From assembly GCA_024734495.1 (NCBI GenBank), contig JALMQS010000099.1:70499335-70563334 (forward strand): a stretch of DNA of 64,000 nt, written 5' to 3'. Below the pieces are notes generated by a model that ran no database searches, was not told the DNA's origin, and saw nothing but the letters and a program-made list of their open reading frames with translations. A program made the position numbers and the translations under genes. The DNA is from Forficula auricularia. Lineage: Eukaryota > Arthropoda > Insecta > Dermaptera > Forficulidae. Positions 12,208 to 22,631 of the stretch are shown here, in pieces; position 1 is the stretch's first letter; every line of letters begins with the position of its first letter.

Positions 12208-12664
12208 ATAAAATGGGTATATGAAGGTTTTCAGGGAAGGGGTGTAATCAGGGATTTTTTATATTATTAATATAATGTGAAGTGCTGAATGAAGAAGTTT
12301 TTATTTTTGGAAATTTTAAATTTATTGTAACCGATTAATTTGTTTGGAAATATCTTTGAACCCCCCCCCTTCCACCCCGCTTTTTGGTCACTATGAATTT
12401 CCACATAATGTGTCATTTTCATAAGGGTGCATTTGCGAAATTGACATATATTGATAGTTCTATTTTTTTGAACCCCCCTCAAATTATGGCCCCCGAAAAA
12501 TAATAACTCTCTTTTTTTATTATAGGTTCATTTTATAGTATTAGAGTATATATTTCATTTTTCTTCTTTTTTTTCTTCAGTTTGAAAATCTTATAATTTT
12601 AATTTTTAATTTTAGGTTAAAAATAAAATGAGAGTCTTCTGTTTTTTAAATAAAATAATTTTTA

Positions 12665-12725
12665 ATTATTTCTAGAGACTATAGTTTCGAAGGCATTGCC
12701 TTCATCATCAGTCTGTAAATTTTAC
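12665..12725 (-). ncRNA. Hammerhead ribozyme-like motif, PLE family B
   Basis: Minus strand: CTGATGA (12705-12711), extra T, stem II GAAGGC-AAT-GCCTTC, GAAAC, TATA, GTC, then TCTAGA. Stem I AGA/TCT follows directly. Same fold as the plus-strand copy at 12832-12895. Confidence 0.65.
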
Positions 12726-12831
12726 ATTCTAATCTCCCAAGAGGAAACATGAAGAAAAAGACATTATATATTTTTCAAAATTTTCAATGTATAAATCTTA
12801 ATTTGTAACTAATTTGTAACTAAATACTGAA

Positions 12832-12895
12832 ATATTTGTGATAGACTGATGATGAAGGCAATGCCTTCGAAACTATAGTCTCCAGAAATAATTAA
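12832..12895 (+). ncRNA. Hammerhead ribozyme-like motif, PLE family B
   Basis: CTGATGA (12846-12852), an extra T, stem II GAAGGC/GCCTTC with loop AAT, GAAAC (12869-12873), TATA, GTC (12878-12880). TAGA before the core faces TCCA after it (3 of 4 pairs; 4 of 4 in the 43030 copy). After an internal loop TATTT pairs with AAATA. Stem III lies within the palindrome ACTATAGT, which can pair between two ribozymes. Confidence 0.7.
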
Positions 12896-12958
12896 AAATT
12901 ATTTTATTTAAAAAACAGAAGACTCTCTCATTTTATTTTTAACCTAAAATAAAAACAA

Positions 12959-15783
12959 TTCTGTTACCATCGACAGTGAAATCTTTTATTCAACTAATTT
13001 AATTTTTAAACTCCCACAATAAAACACTCGGAAAAGCAATATTTATATGATCACTCTTAACATTATTATAATTGAATTTTGGGGGGAGGGAGGAGATATA
13101 TGGAATTGGAATAATTATCGGGAAAGAGGTTTTTTTATTTAATTAGTTTTTTCCTCTTATTAAAAACAAGGACTAAAAAGATGATCAAGACAGTCGATGG
13201 TGGGGAAGTAATCTCCGAAGTCGAAGCTCAAATACAATGTATACATTAATTCATGTAAAATAATTGGTTCAATAAAATTAAAATTAAATTAAATATCTTT
13301 AATTATTATAATTGAACCAAAAAACAGGTCTGTCTTTGCGTTCGCTACATGAAATATTTTTTTTTTTTTGTAAATTGTACTCGTTTCGGCGGTACATATA
13401 CTTTTTTGTAAATTAAAGTTTGTTAACTAGAACACTTTCGGGATTTCCTTTAGGGTATAAAAACGATACGTCGCTGAGACGTTTGGTTGCATAACTTTTA
13501 GGCGAAAGCATCTATTTAAGAATTGTATACATTAATTAAAGGTTTATTGTAAAATTTATCATAAATATATACATGAATCCCCCCACTCTCATCACCATAC
13601 GCACAATATTCGAAAATATTCCATAAACTAGTTAAGAATTTATATCTATAATCGTCTTTTTTTTCATGAACGATTGCGATACTTGACCATACCCTGTATG
13701 GTAAGGTAAAAATATTCCAAAGCCATCGCATTTTCAAATAGACTTATTAATTCTTCTGTGGTTCCCCTATTCCTATACATACATCTTCAAGAATATCTTC
13801 TTTGATTAAATCTTATTTTATCTTAAACAATTCCTAACCCTAACTATGTATTCTTCCCCTATCATGAAACACCTCTGGTATTAGTATGCTCTTGTTTAGA
13901 ACAAGGATATGATCTTCTCGTTGGTACGGTGAAGGCCAGATTGATGAGTCGGAAATTTCTTTAGTGTCCGCTAATCTATCATGAAATTAGAAAATTGCTT
14001 TAATTTTTTTACCTTGAATGGTTCTAACTAAAATAATATTCCAGTTTATCAAGGTTTATGATATAAAATCTATTGTTACCGATTGAATAAGTAAAAAAAA
14101 GAAAAAAATGAACAAATATCCTATGGATTGTTGAAGTCCTTTTTTGTTCTTCCTTTCTCTTTGTCTTATTCTGATGGTCCTTATAGATGCTTTTACTCAT
14201 TGAACCCTTTTACGATAATGATGATAAAAAACACACAGTTCAATAAATACTACCATTTGTGTATCGCTAAAATGGAATAAAATCAAAAAGAAAAAAGAAT
14301 AAAACACAAAAACAAATATAAACTTAACAAAATAACTAATCAAAAAAATATTTTACCACTTGTAATGTAAAAGTTTCTCATGACCAATATTTCTTATAAG
14401 TCTATCGCTTCGATCATCGGATAAACTAATGGCTTTTGAGATTCTTTTTGGCCTCCAGCTATAAAACGCTTATTTAAGTGAAAACTCACTCTAAACCTAG
14501 AGATAATCTTCCTAAGGTCTCATTTCCGTGAATCACGATATTCTTAAACACACCAAACAGAGCAAATTCGTTTATTTCTATAACTTTTAAAGCCTTCTTC
14601 TTGCCAGTATCATACAACCTTCAATCGTTAAAGCAGAGTATGCTCAGAAACCTTAGAATTAGTAGCAATATATAAAATTTATTTCTCTTCTTTTCGTGAG
14701 TGCAATCCTCTCTTGACTTATAGGTGTTACACTTTCGTGCATAACTCTTTCTTACATCAATATTTAAAAACAAAACAAAAACTAATGTCTATGGTAAACT
14801 TCCATTACTCTTTGTCTTTATACTTACTAATAACAGCAAAAAATGACAAATATCAAGAGCATATAACAGTTAGATCCCAGTTTAAGTGATTCTCGCTAAC
14901 ACCGGGAAGTGGTGCTCTTTCATTAGTTTATACTACAGAAAGCCTGCACTTCCGGTTTTTATTTTAAACAGCCTTCAATTAACAAATCATTTACGGTATT
15001 TTGGACTCATGATATAATGGCCCATTTGTTCTACATAACCAACTTATAACATAAGTGATTATATCGAATCATAAAACTCAGGATGTTATTAACTACCAAT
15101 ATAAAACTCGTCTTTCAACAAATTTCAATACACCCTCTTTTAATCACCCTCATGGGTGTTATTTTATTTCCAATAAACTTTATTCTAAATATGTATATTA
15201 AAATTTTACGAGAGTATATAAAATGAAAATGGTAAATAGATAATGCATTTGTGGGTATGTTTAAGAAAAGATAAATCAATAGTGTGGGTGTGTGGAAGAG
15301 AGATAGAGAGAGTCATCTATCAAATCGTTCATAGTTATCTTTATTTACAGACTTGGTTTTTTCCTGTTATTATACTTAAATAATTCAATGTGATTTGGAA
15401 CTTTGTCTCTTCATCTTGTTAGGATTTGTAGGCCCTTAGGGAAATGGAATGCTCTCAGTCATGTTCTTAGGAGCGGTCGGAATACTAGCCCCATGTTAAG
15501 GTATTTATTAACTATTTTCCTGGAAGGAAAATTTTCAAACTTTTATAAATTATTTAGAACGTGAAATAAATAGAAGAGGTGACAAGAACTTTAGGATTAT
15601 TTAAGGGTTAGATGGGAATCGAAGATAGTGGTTTTTAAGCATTAAATTTAAACTTGAGGATATTAGATTGAATTATTAAATCGAAATACAAGATATTGGT
15701 TTTAAAAAGTTAAAGGTTTATTCAAAGATTAAATCGAAGACCAGGATATTGCTTTTGAAGAATTGAAGTTTGTAGGTGAGAAT
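12959..15783. other. AT-rich intergenic
   Basis: No gene recognised. Small inverted repeat ttggttcaata...ataattgaaccaa at 13264-13319. About 13665-13715 is an orphan 3' end of the ACTTTACC-ended repeat. 13.7-15.7 kb holds nothing I can name. Confidence 0.4.
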
Positions 15784-15851
15784 TATTAAAAGATTAAATT
15801 GAAAGTTTTCGTGCCGATAGTAGCAGAATTTTTATATATTGAAGGATTTAT

Positions 15852-16320
15852 TCCCAACTGTCCGAGCCAGAATCAAAACCAAAACTAATTATCCCATACT
15901 ATGGAAAAATTGAGGAAACTTTGAAATTAAAATTCAAAATTTAAGGATATGAAACTATTTTCAAATCCTCTAGAATATTGCTATCTGATTTTAGCAATAA
16001 TAAGAAAGACAAAATTCAAAAAATGGACAAAAAAGATGTCTATTCCATAACATGTGGAGAATGTGTCGACCTATATAGGAAAAAGAGAACGAAATTTTAA
16101 CACATGCATTTCGAAACACAAAAGAGTTTTTAAAGGTGGTTCGGGTCATAGTACAATTGCAGAACATTTAATCTCCGAGAAACATTGTTTTCCAGATGAA
16201 TCAAATATTAAATTAATTAGATCAGAATCAGATCCCTTAAAAATTAGTATTTTCGAATCGTTAGAAATTTTAAAATCATATAATAATTCACCAAAAAAAT
16301 TCTTAAATCGGAAAATATAA
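15852..16320 (+). pseudogene. Penelope-like element linker + GIY-YIG endonuclease fragment
   Basis: The frame reads through LIIPYYGKIEETLKLKFKI (the conserved PYYG linker after PLE reverse transcriptase), an in-frame TAA, then DKIQKMDKKDVYSITCGECVD. A one-base frameshift near 16065 moves to YIGKRERNFNTCISKHKR and on to a stop at 16318-16320. The cysteines CGEC and the split 'VYSI...YIG' are the GIY-YIG core; R and H of the helix are present. The reverse transcriptase is missing. One stop and one frameshift make it inactive. GIY-YIG nicks target DNA during PLE insertion (family knowledge). Confidence 0.8.
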
Positions 16321-16475
16321 ATTCCCGAAATCTTTATTTTAAAAATAGCCGCTCATATAAAAACTTCATTAACGCCACCTACAGCCAAAAAATAAAACAA
16401 GTATAAATTTCAATTCTTAACTTGGCCACATGAAAAATTTTAACCTTTCATTCAAAAATTAATTCCTGTGAATCT

Positions 16476-16530
16476 ATTGTAATAGACTGATGAAGATGGC
16501 AAAGCCCTCGAAACTATAGTCTCGTTATAA
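16476..16530 (+). ncRNA. Hammerhead ribozyme-like motif, PLE with endonuclease
   Basis: CTGATGA (16487-16493), extra A, stem II GATGGC/GCCCTC with loop AAA (one mismatch), GAAAC (16510-16514), TATA, GTC (16519-16521). Stem I needs a bulge: GTAAT(A)GA against TCGTTAT. It lies ~160 bp after the endonuclease stop, where PLE terminal repeats carry ribozymes. Confidence 0.6.
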
Positions 16531-16598
16531 ATAAATAAAATTTATAATTCCAGCAGAAGACACACTCTTTTATTTTCTCCTTCAATATTAAAAGCTTA

Positions 16599-18160
16599 GA
16601 TCTGGGCTGAAGACATTGGTTTTGAAGGAATGATTTGCTAACTCCTCTGTTCAGATAGCTTATTTTAATCATCAGGAAAGGATTCTAATTATAGAAGTCA
16701 TAGAAATAAATGAAAATAAATAAATATAGTAGTACATTACATTTACTAAAAACTTTCGCTAATGGCACTGAGTTCAACAAACAATAGATAATGATTCGGA
16801 TAAATATCTAGAACTTTTTTTCTATGATTAATTTCAATCAACCCTTAGGGTGGTAATCAAAAATTAATTAAAACTTTCTAAATATGGTTTGATGTTTTGG
16901 ATTTTAATTTTCCTGGTTATAGCATGTGAGGTCGATTTCTAGTTTTTAATTAGGTATCCAATCCTATGGTTAAAACATTATTATTATTATTGTTATTAAA
17001 ACAGCATCTAATTAACAAACATAACTCGTATATCATAATTTCATTTCGATTGAATCGAATCAAACTCTTGTGGCTCATTTGAAGCCAAGTTGAAAATCAA
17101 ATTATTTCAATGTCGCATGTAAGGAGTTTAACTCGTAACCACAAACATCGATAACGTTTTAGGGTCGAGGTCCTCACAGCCGTTTCAAAGACGGGTAATT
17201 AGTTCCTTCGATCAGGAATAAAGGGAGCCAAAAGAGCGATGGAGAAAGAGAATTAGGGACGTCGTCTTGTGTAGAAGTCGGCCAAATGTTTCCTCAAGGA
17301 ACGAACTACCAGCGAGCCAGTCAAAACGGAATCATTTGGCGCGGGTTTCGGGTTCAAGTGAAGGAATTAGTCGCTCAGTTTGCAACGCGCGTTTGCTTTT
17401 AACTAATTTAGTTAATGAATAGATGCAAGAAACTCGAGCATTCTGCCCTTAAGGAAAGCGAACATTGGACTTAACCTCCCCATTCCTTACGACTACCTGC
17501 TTCTTTATTTACACCTGTTCAATTAAGAACTTGACGCAAATGCTAACGGGCAGATTTTTAGACGAAAGAATCAAATTAGATGAAAATGGATCCATTTAAT
17601 AAGTACGATGTAGAAAGAGATGAGAAGTTTACTCTATTTAAAATTGTAAAAACTAAATTGAAATTCCTTCTAATTAGCTGTGTTGTAATTATCAAACATG
17701 AAAAACATTTCAGCTTTTAATGCATTTTTATCATTAGGGCAAAACCTTGTTAGGAAGGTTGTGATTTTTAACTTTTATTAATTAATAACTAAAATTTGTA
17801 TAAAATAAGTTAATGTTGCTGAAGACTTGAAAGTAGATAGTTCTCAATCTTTTTTCTTTAAAATCTTGCTTCAGCAATAACAAATTTCTTCTCTGTTAAA
17901 AATGCAAGGCATCTCACTAAATCTATGGGAAGCCACTCCTATGAAAATATGATTTTATGGATAGCCAGTTTCTGAGTTTATTTTTCATAAGTGACATTCA
18001 TACTTTACAAAAGTACATAAGCTTATATTTTATTGCTTTTTCACATGATTTTGGGTACACTTTTTTCATAGAAATACAAAATTTGTTTAAATTTTTGTTG
18101 AAAAAGGTGGCTTTTAATATTAAATCAATCAGATTGAAGTAGTTTTTGAAGACGGGCTGA
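16599..18160. other. Intergenic with a low-repeat island
   Basis: No gene recognised. 17100-17530 is a non-repetitive, GC-richer island (gggtcgaggtcctcacag, gcgcgggtttcgggttc) with no long open frame. It could be a conserved non-coding or untranslated region; nothing proves it. Confidence 0.35.
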
Positions 18161-18223
18161 TAAGTGAATTGAGTGGATTTTTATGAGGCTGTCAAAAGTT
18201 CAAAAAAGAGAGATAATTATAAC

Positions 18224-18389
18224 CGAGGTGTGAACCGCGATTGAAATTAGGTGTATACCGTCTTTGGAATTATTTGGAATTACTTTGGAATTCATTAGAT
18301 TATCTATTGTCATTTATTGTCTTCTACTTGGAGATGAAAGTGGAAGTGAAAGTAGATGTACACGATTTTAGATCGCGGTTCACTCCTCG
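18224..18389. mobile_element. 166-bp MITE with 8-bp TSD
   Basis: Flanked by perfect attataac copies (18216-18223 and 18390-18397). Terminal inverted repeats CGAGGTGTGAACCGCGAT and CGAGGAGTGAACCGCGAT, continuing to GTGTA on both sides. The second copy (47674-48198) is the same size once its hAT insertion is removed. An 8-bp TSD suggests a hAT or P-type source; not assigned. Confidence 0.85.
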
Positions 18390-18404
18390 ATTATAACTAT
18401 ATTT

Positions 18405-18460
18405 TTTATTCAAAAACCGACGTTTCGGACTTTTATTCCTCCTTCTTCAGGAGTTTAGAA
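18405..18460 (-). ncRNA. Hammerhead ribozyme-like motif, PLE family A
   Basis: Minus strand: CTGAAGA (18444-18450), extra A, GGA/TCC-type stem II, GAAACGTC (18419-18426), then GGTTTTTGAA. Stem I with the upstream flank TCTAAACTC is partly mismatched. Confidence 0.5.
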
Positions 18461-18635
18461 AGGTCAGTGAAGGAAATCCAATGTGTCGCCTCTCTCAGTG
18501 GCAGTAACAATATTATACAGTATTTCGTTCTCAGCAGAATTTAGCAGTGAATGAAATTTAGCTGAGAATCAAATACTGTATAATATTGTTACTGCCACTG
18601 AGAGAGTCGACACATTGGATTTCCTTCACTGACCT

Positions 18636-18686
18636 TTCAAAACCCTGAGAAGAAGTGAATAAACCTCCGAAACGTCGGTTTTTGAA
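18636..18686 (+). ncRNA. Hammerhead ribozyme-like motif with long stem I
   Basis: Stem I is the best in the window: TTCAAAACC (18636-18644) against GGTTTTTGAA (18677-18686), nine pairs with one bulged T. The core reads CTGAGAAGA (altered relative to CTGAAGA in the partner arm) and stem II is poor, so this copy has probably lost activity, but GAAACGTC (18669-18676) is intact. Confidence 0.55.
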
Positions 18687-18752
18687 TAAAAAAGATACTT
18701 TTAAGTATCTCTCTTTTTTGAACTTTGGACTGCCTCATCAAAATCCACTCAA

Positions 18753-19791
18753 TTAAATCAATACTTAATTTCAAATCACACTCTTCTTTGTTAAATTTAA
18801 TGTTTTGAAATTATATTCTGCAAATGGATTAATAATCCATAAATCCATCTCTCGTATCTTTATATCTCTTGGAAAATATTTTTGAAATCCGTCATATTAT
18901 TGTTGCAAAAGCTTACAAACAACTGCATAAAATATGCATTCAGTTTTGCTTAGTTAAAGATAATCACATATATTATTTTTATTTATCAATATTTTATCAC
19001 CAGTTCATGCACCGGTGAAATTTTTTTACGGACTAGCGGTTGCTATATAATGCCAATTTACTAATTTAGGAAGGCGTGTATTAGAGTTAATGGAAGGGCG
19101 AATTTCAGCCACTCACCTCTATTCCCACATAGCGACAAGAAGTTACTTTTTAGAAATTCGGTTATCTTCACTATCAAATGATGCAAGAGTGAATAGAATA
19201 CCATATATTATTTTGTTTAACAATGTTTGAAAACCTTCATTTTTTTAGTGTCCCGAAATTTTCCCTCGCGATCAAAGTGACACAAGGGTTGGCTATTTAT
19301 TCATTATGTTTCGCGGTTATATAAAGTATAAATAAAATAATTCATATTTTATTATTATTCTGTTTTTATTATGCTTATATTATTTAACGATCTATTTCTA
19401 TGTAGATTATTATAAGGTAATTTGAATCGGAATCTATTTTTTATGTATCACATTGGGATTATATACGAGGTCGTCAAAAAAGGATTAAAAAAAATCCCCG
19501 AGTCCATTACATATTCACATAAATAAAAAAATATTTTAATGTTTAAATTTTCTAGTCAAGTTGATAATTTTTTTTATTGAGAGATAATCAAAATCTTCAT
19601 TAAAAAAATTATCATAAAAAGATACCTGCAAAAACTATCTAGATGGACATCTTTAATTAAAAAAAAACACATTGTTTTCTAGTCGTTTCCAACGGCTGGA
19701 GAAGTTATTATTTGACTGAGTCAACTCCGTGTCTACATTTCGAAACGTCGTGCATTTTAATAAGTTTATTTAATTAAACATTTTTCAATCC
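18753..19791. other. AT-rich intergenic
   Basis: No gene or clear element. A short stretch at 19.68-19.75 kb (ggagaagttattatttgact, cgaaacgtcgtgc) looks like another decayed PLE tail. Confidence 0.35.
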
Positions 19792-19874
19792 ATTTAGTAT
19801 CATTATTGGATAAAAATACTTGGTAGGTTTTACATTAAGATATAAAAAATAAAACGAATTTATTTTTGGAGAAT

Positions 19875-19932
19875 CTTTAATCTCGATATATATATTTCGG
19901 GTGACTAACCCATCTTCAGGAGAAACAGAAAG
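19875..19932 (-). ncRNA. Hammerhead ribozyme-like motif, PLE family C
   Basis: Minus strand: CTGAAGA (19919-19913), extra T, stem II GGGT/ACCC, GAAA, an AT-repeat palindrome as stem III, TC, then GAGA. Stem I TCTC/GAGA is followed after an internal loop by CTTT/AAAG. Identical fold to 51336-51393. Confidence 0.7.
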
Positions 19933-20296
19933 TAACTGACCTGGATAAGTCGAAATTGAATACAAGTCAATGGTAAAATTTATTTTTAAGATAACAAAAG
20001 AGTAAATATTTAAAATTATTGGAGGGAGAAAAGGTAGGAAGTCTACTTTTGTTTAATTTTGAATCGCCTTCTGAGAAATGAGGATTTCGAATTTGAATAC
20101 AACTCAATGGTAAAATTTATTTTTAAGATAACAAAAGGGTAAATATTTAAAATTAGTGGAGGGAGAAGGTAGGAAGTCTATTTTGTTTAATTTTGAATGG
20201 TCTTCTGAGAAATGAGAATTTACATACAAAACAAATTTGCAAATATTTAAAGAATGTAATCAATGATTGTACTTTTCTTAACTTTTAATTGATTAT

Positions 20297-20735
20297 TTAG
20301 TATATTCGTTTTATTTGAGAAGAGCTAATTTTATTTCGGTTGACTCTAAAAAATCTAAACGTAAGCCCTTTCTTTCGGAAATGTAACGGAACTAGGTGGC
20401 TAATAGAAGAGGTGTGTTTATTCAAATGTAGATGATTGGCGAAGGTAGAAGTAGATTCCATATTAATATCATCTGATCTGCTAAGACTATTAAAGGCTCT
20501 TTCATGTTCCGAGTAGCGAGTTCTAAAAGAGCGTCCAGTTTGTCCTATGTAGATTGCGTCGCAATTATCACAAGTCAATTTATATACCCCTGATTTATCT
20601 AATTTGTCAATTTTGTCTAATTTATTATTAATTAGCTGTGAACCTAAATTGTTTTTATTATATAAAGCAGGAGTTATACCAGATGTTCTAACAGTTGAAG
20701 CTATAGGGTTTGTAACATGGTTCGAAATGAAGGGG
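20297..20735 (-). pseudogene. Penelope-like element GIY-YIG endonuclease fragment
   Basis: About 146 uninterrupted codons on the minus strand. It starts in the linker (NHVTNPIASTVRTSGITPAL, then LDKSG) and continues VYKLTCDNCDAIYIGQTGR and SFRTRYSEHERAF. This gives the GIY-YIG hairpin (VYKL..YIG), the CX2C pair, the catalytic-helix R and the EH motif, followed by FANHLHLNKHTSSI. Stop at 20297. The reverse transcriptase is lost to 5' truncation, so no start codon of the original protein is present. The frame itself is intact, unlike the copy at 15.9-16.3 kb, so this insertion is younger or less decayed. Confidence 0.85.
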
Positions 20736-20899
20736 AGTCATCCGAAATATATATATCGAGATTAAAGATTCTCCAAAAAAAATTCGTTTTATTTTTTTAT
20801 ATCTTAATGTGAAACCTACCAAGTATTTTTTATCCAATAATTTTAAAAAATGTTTTACCAAGTACCAACACCAAATTCCTTAAAATCTATTTAGTATCA

Positions 20900-21434
20900 G
20901 ATTAAAGTTATTTTTTGATAAACACCTTAACCGCCATCAAATCTGTAAAAGAAAACTCAATGTAAATCTAATTAATTTCACATATTTTATTAATTACACC
21001 ACATATTGTGGTCATCTGCACATCTGCTGTGGTAGACATATTTTGTTATTATTCAAAACACTACATAAATAGATACTAAATTTGAAATCAACTAATCCTA
21101 TAATCTTCTAGCAATATTATAATAAATAACAAAAATAAAATTTTCAAAGAAGTTTATTAGCGAAAATCAGCAACCGCTGGGGGCGTTAGTTAACGGAGAA
21201 CTAAATCATGTTTTCCATAAAAATATGCATAATATATAGATTAGAGAATATATTTGTTTACTTTTTTATTCCCAGCTAGGGGGATGATTTTTCTTTAATT
21301 ATTAGTTCTATAAATATAAAACTTGGCGTGGTCTTGACAAAAAATTATCTGGAAACAAAATCTTTTCTCCCATAAGAATAATAGTTTTACTTTCTAGTTA
21401 AGAATAACCTCAAGTGGATGCTGATTTTCTTCAA
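20900..21434. other. AT-rich intergenic
   Basis: Nothing recognised. Confidence 0.4.
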
Positions 21435-21848
21435 TATCTCGACAAGGGCGGATCCAGGAATTTTTTATGGGGGGGGGGGGAGAATGTATATAAGGTGGCC
21501 GATGTATATAAGATCTACTTCTTATCTCGAAAGTGTGTCGCGATCGAATTGTCCAAACGGGGGGGGGGGGGGGGGGGGGGGGCAGGGACGCCGCCCCCCA
21601 TACACACACATAGAACTTTATTTTCAATTTTCAATTTTTTTTAAAAAATAAATGTTTTTTTTTACAAATTTCATAACTCATATTTTAAGTTCATTAAAAT
21701 ATAAAAAATATAAAAATTGTTATAAATTCCCTGTCGATTTGGCCGCCGTTTTTTGGCCTCTGCGTGCGACGCACGTGTTGCACTCCCGCTAGGGACGGGC
21801 CTATATGGGGGTGGGCGGCCCCCCCTTGGAACCGCGCTTGTATCTCGA
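21435..21848. mobile_element. hAT-type MITE, 398 bp, perfect 8-bp TSD
   Basis: Element 21443-21840 between tatctcga copies (21435-21442, 21841-21848). Ends CAAGGGCGGATCCAGG and, inverted, CAAGCGCGGTTCCAAGG. Inside are two poly-G runs, an A/T-rich middle and gtgcgacgcacgtgttgcac near the right end. A second copy at 49628-50157 hosts a PLE insertion. No coding capacity. Confidence 0.85.
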
Positions 21849-22631
21849 AGAGATGTCATTAATAATGCCAATATTCTATTTTAGAGAGATTACAATTCTC
21901 TACAAAATCCATCTAGAATTTATATTTTTATATAAATGAGAGTAATTCAAACTAAATAGAGAAAATAAAGTTAAATTTTTTTCTATCTCTAATTCTCTTC
22001 TGATGGAAATTAAATCTAGACTAGCTATTTTCATTTCTAATGATCTCCATTAAAATTTAAAACGATTCATTTCATTTCTATTTTATTTTTATTTATTTTT
22101 TGTATTTGTATATTCTCTCTCTACTCTATCCATAAGACGACACAAAATAATAATAAAACATCTAGGGAAATAAATAATAAAACTAAACAAAAACACAAAC
22201 ACACACAATAGCGGTGGTATATTTATGATAAATGTAAGCGACGTTTTTATTTCTATTAGGAGCGTCATTTTATTTCAATTTAATTCGCTCTGTAGAAAAC
22301 TAATCTCAATTATATGCATAGATCTTTAAGGAAAAATTTATGAATGGGGGGATAAATAGAAAGAACAAGGAAAAGGACTTTTTATAGTCCTGAAGGTAAT
22401 TATTTTATGTTTCGGAATTTCTCGTAAATATTCATTTAAGTTGCTTGTTATAAATTGACAAGAAATTATTTTTACGACATTAATAGAATCAGATATAACC
22501 TGATGTCTGTTTTTCTTTCTTATATAGTAAACCCAAAGATACAATTTTCATTGATATTTTCCTATTAATTTTAGAACAAAAATGTAAATAAAAAAGCTAT
22601 TCACAATTCAAATCTTCATTAAATTTTTACT
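21849..22631. other. AT-rich intergenic
   Basis: No gene or repeat recognised. Confidence 0.4.

Larger units (their letters stand above)
12600..12958. mobile_element. PLE family B tail pair (inverted)
   Basis: Left arm 12600-12715 and right arm 12838-12955 are near-perfect inverse copies around a ~120-bp spacer. Each arm holds a hammerhead motif and the tail aacagaagactctctcattt. The same arrangement, with the same following sequence aattctgttaccatcgacag, recurs at 42290-43170. So this composite has either been mobilised as a unit or duplicated. Confidence 0.65.
15784..16598 (+). mobile_element. 5'-truncated PLE with inverted tail, 13-bp target duplication
   Basis: The insertion (15797-16585) is flanked by tattaaaagatta (15784-15796) and tattaaaagctta (16586-16598), one mismatch in 13. 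The left end (about 15797-15848) is the inverse of the tail end: its gtagcagaatttttatatattgaag matches 49746-49770 in two pieces. Then comes the endonuclease coding remnant, a hammerhead motif, and the tail ending tctccttcaa. An inverted tail piece at the 5' end of a truncated copy is the classical Penelope structure. Confidence 0.8.
18161..18752. mobile_element. PLE family A tail pair with nested MITE
   Basis: Left arm 18161-18215 plus 18398-18545 and right arm 18550-18752 are inverse copies (ccaatgtgtcg...cttcttcaggag and its mirror; cctcatcaaaatccactcaa at the right end). The left arm is interrupted by the MITE at 18224-18389. Both arms carry hammerhead-like motifs. Target duplication not identified. 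Confidence 0.65.
19792..20899 (-). mobile_element. 5'-truncated PLE family C with inverted tail, 11-bp TSD
   Basis: Perfect 11-bp repeat atttagtatca at 19792-19802 and 20889-20899 bounds a 1086-bp insertion (19803-20888). On the minus strand it reads endonuclease coding (20735-20297), 3' region with hammerhead (about 19932-19875), tail ending taccaagtatttttatccaa. The plus-strand piece 20738-20888 is an inverted tail ending ccaacaccaaattccttaaa. It begins inside the ribozyme at the stem II/GAAA side. Confidence 0.85.

Noticed and set aside
21394..21871. Several overlapping glycine/proline-rich frames
   Set aside because: They are translations of poly-G/poly-C runs inside the hAT MITE.
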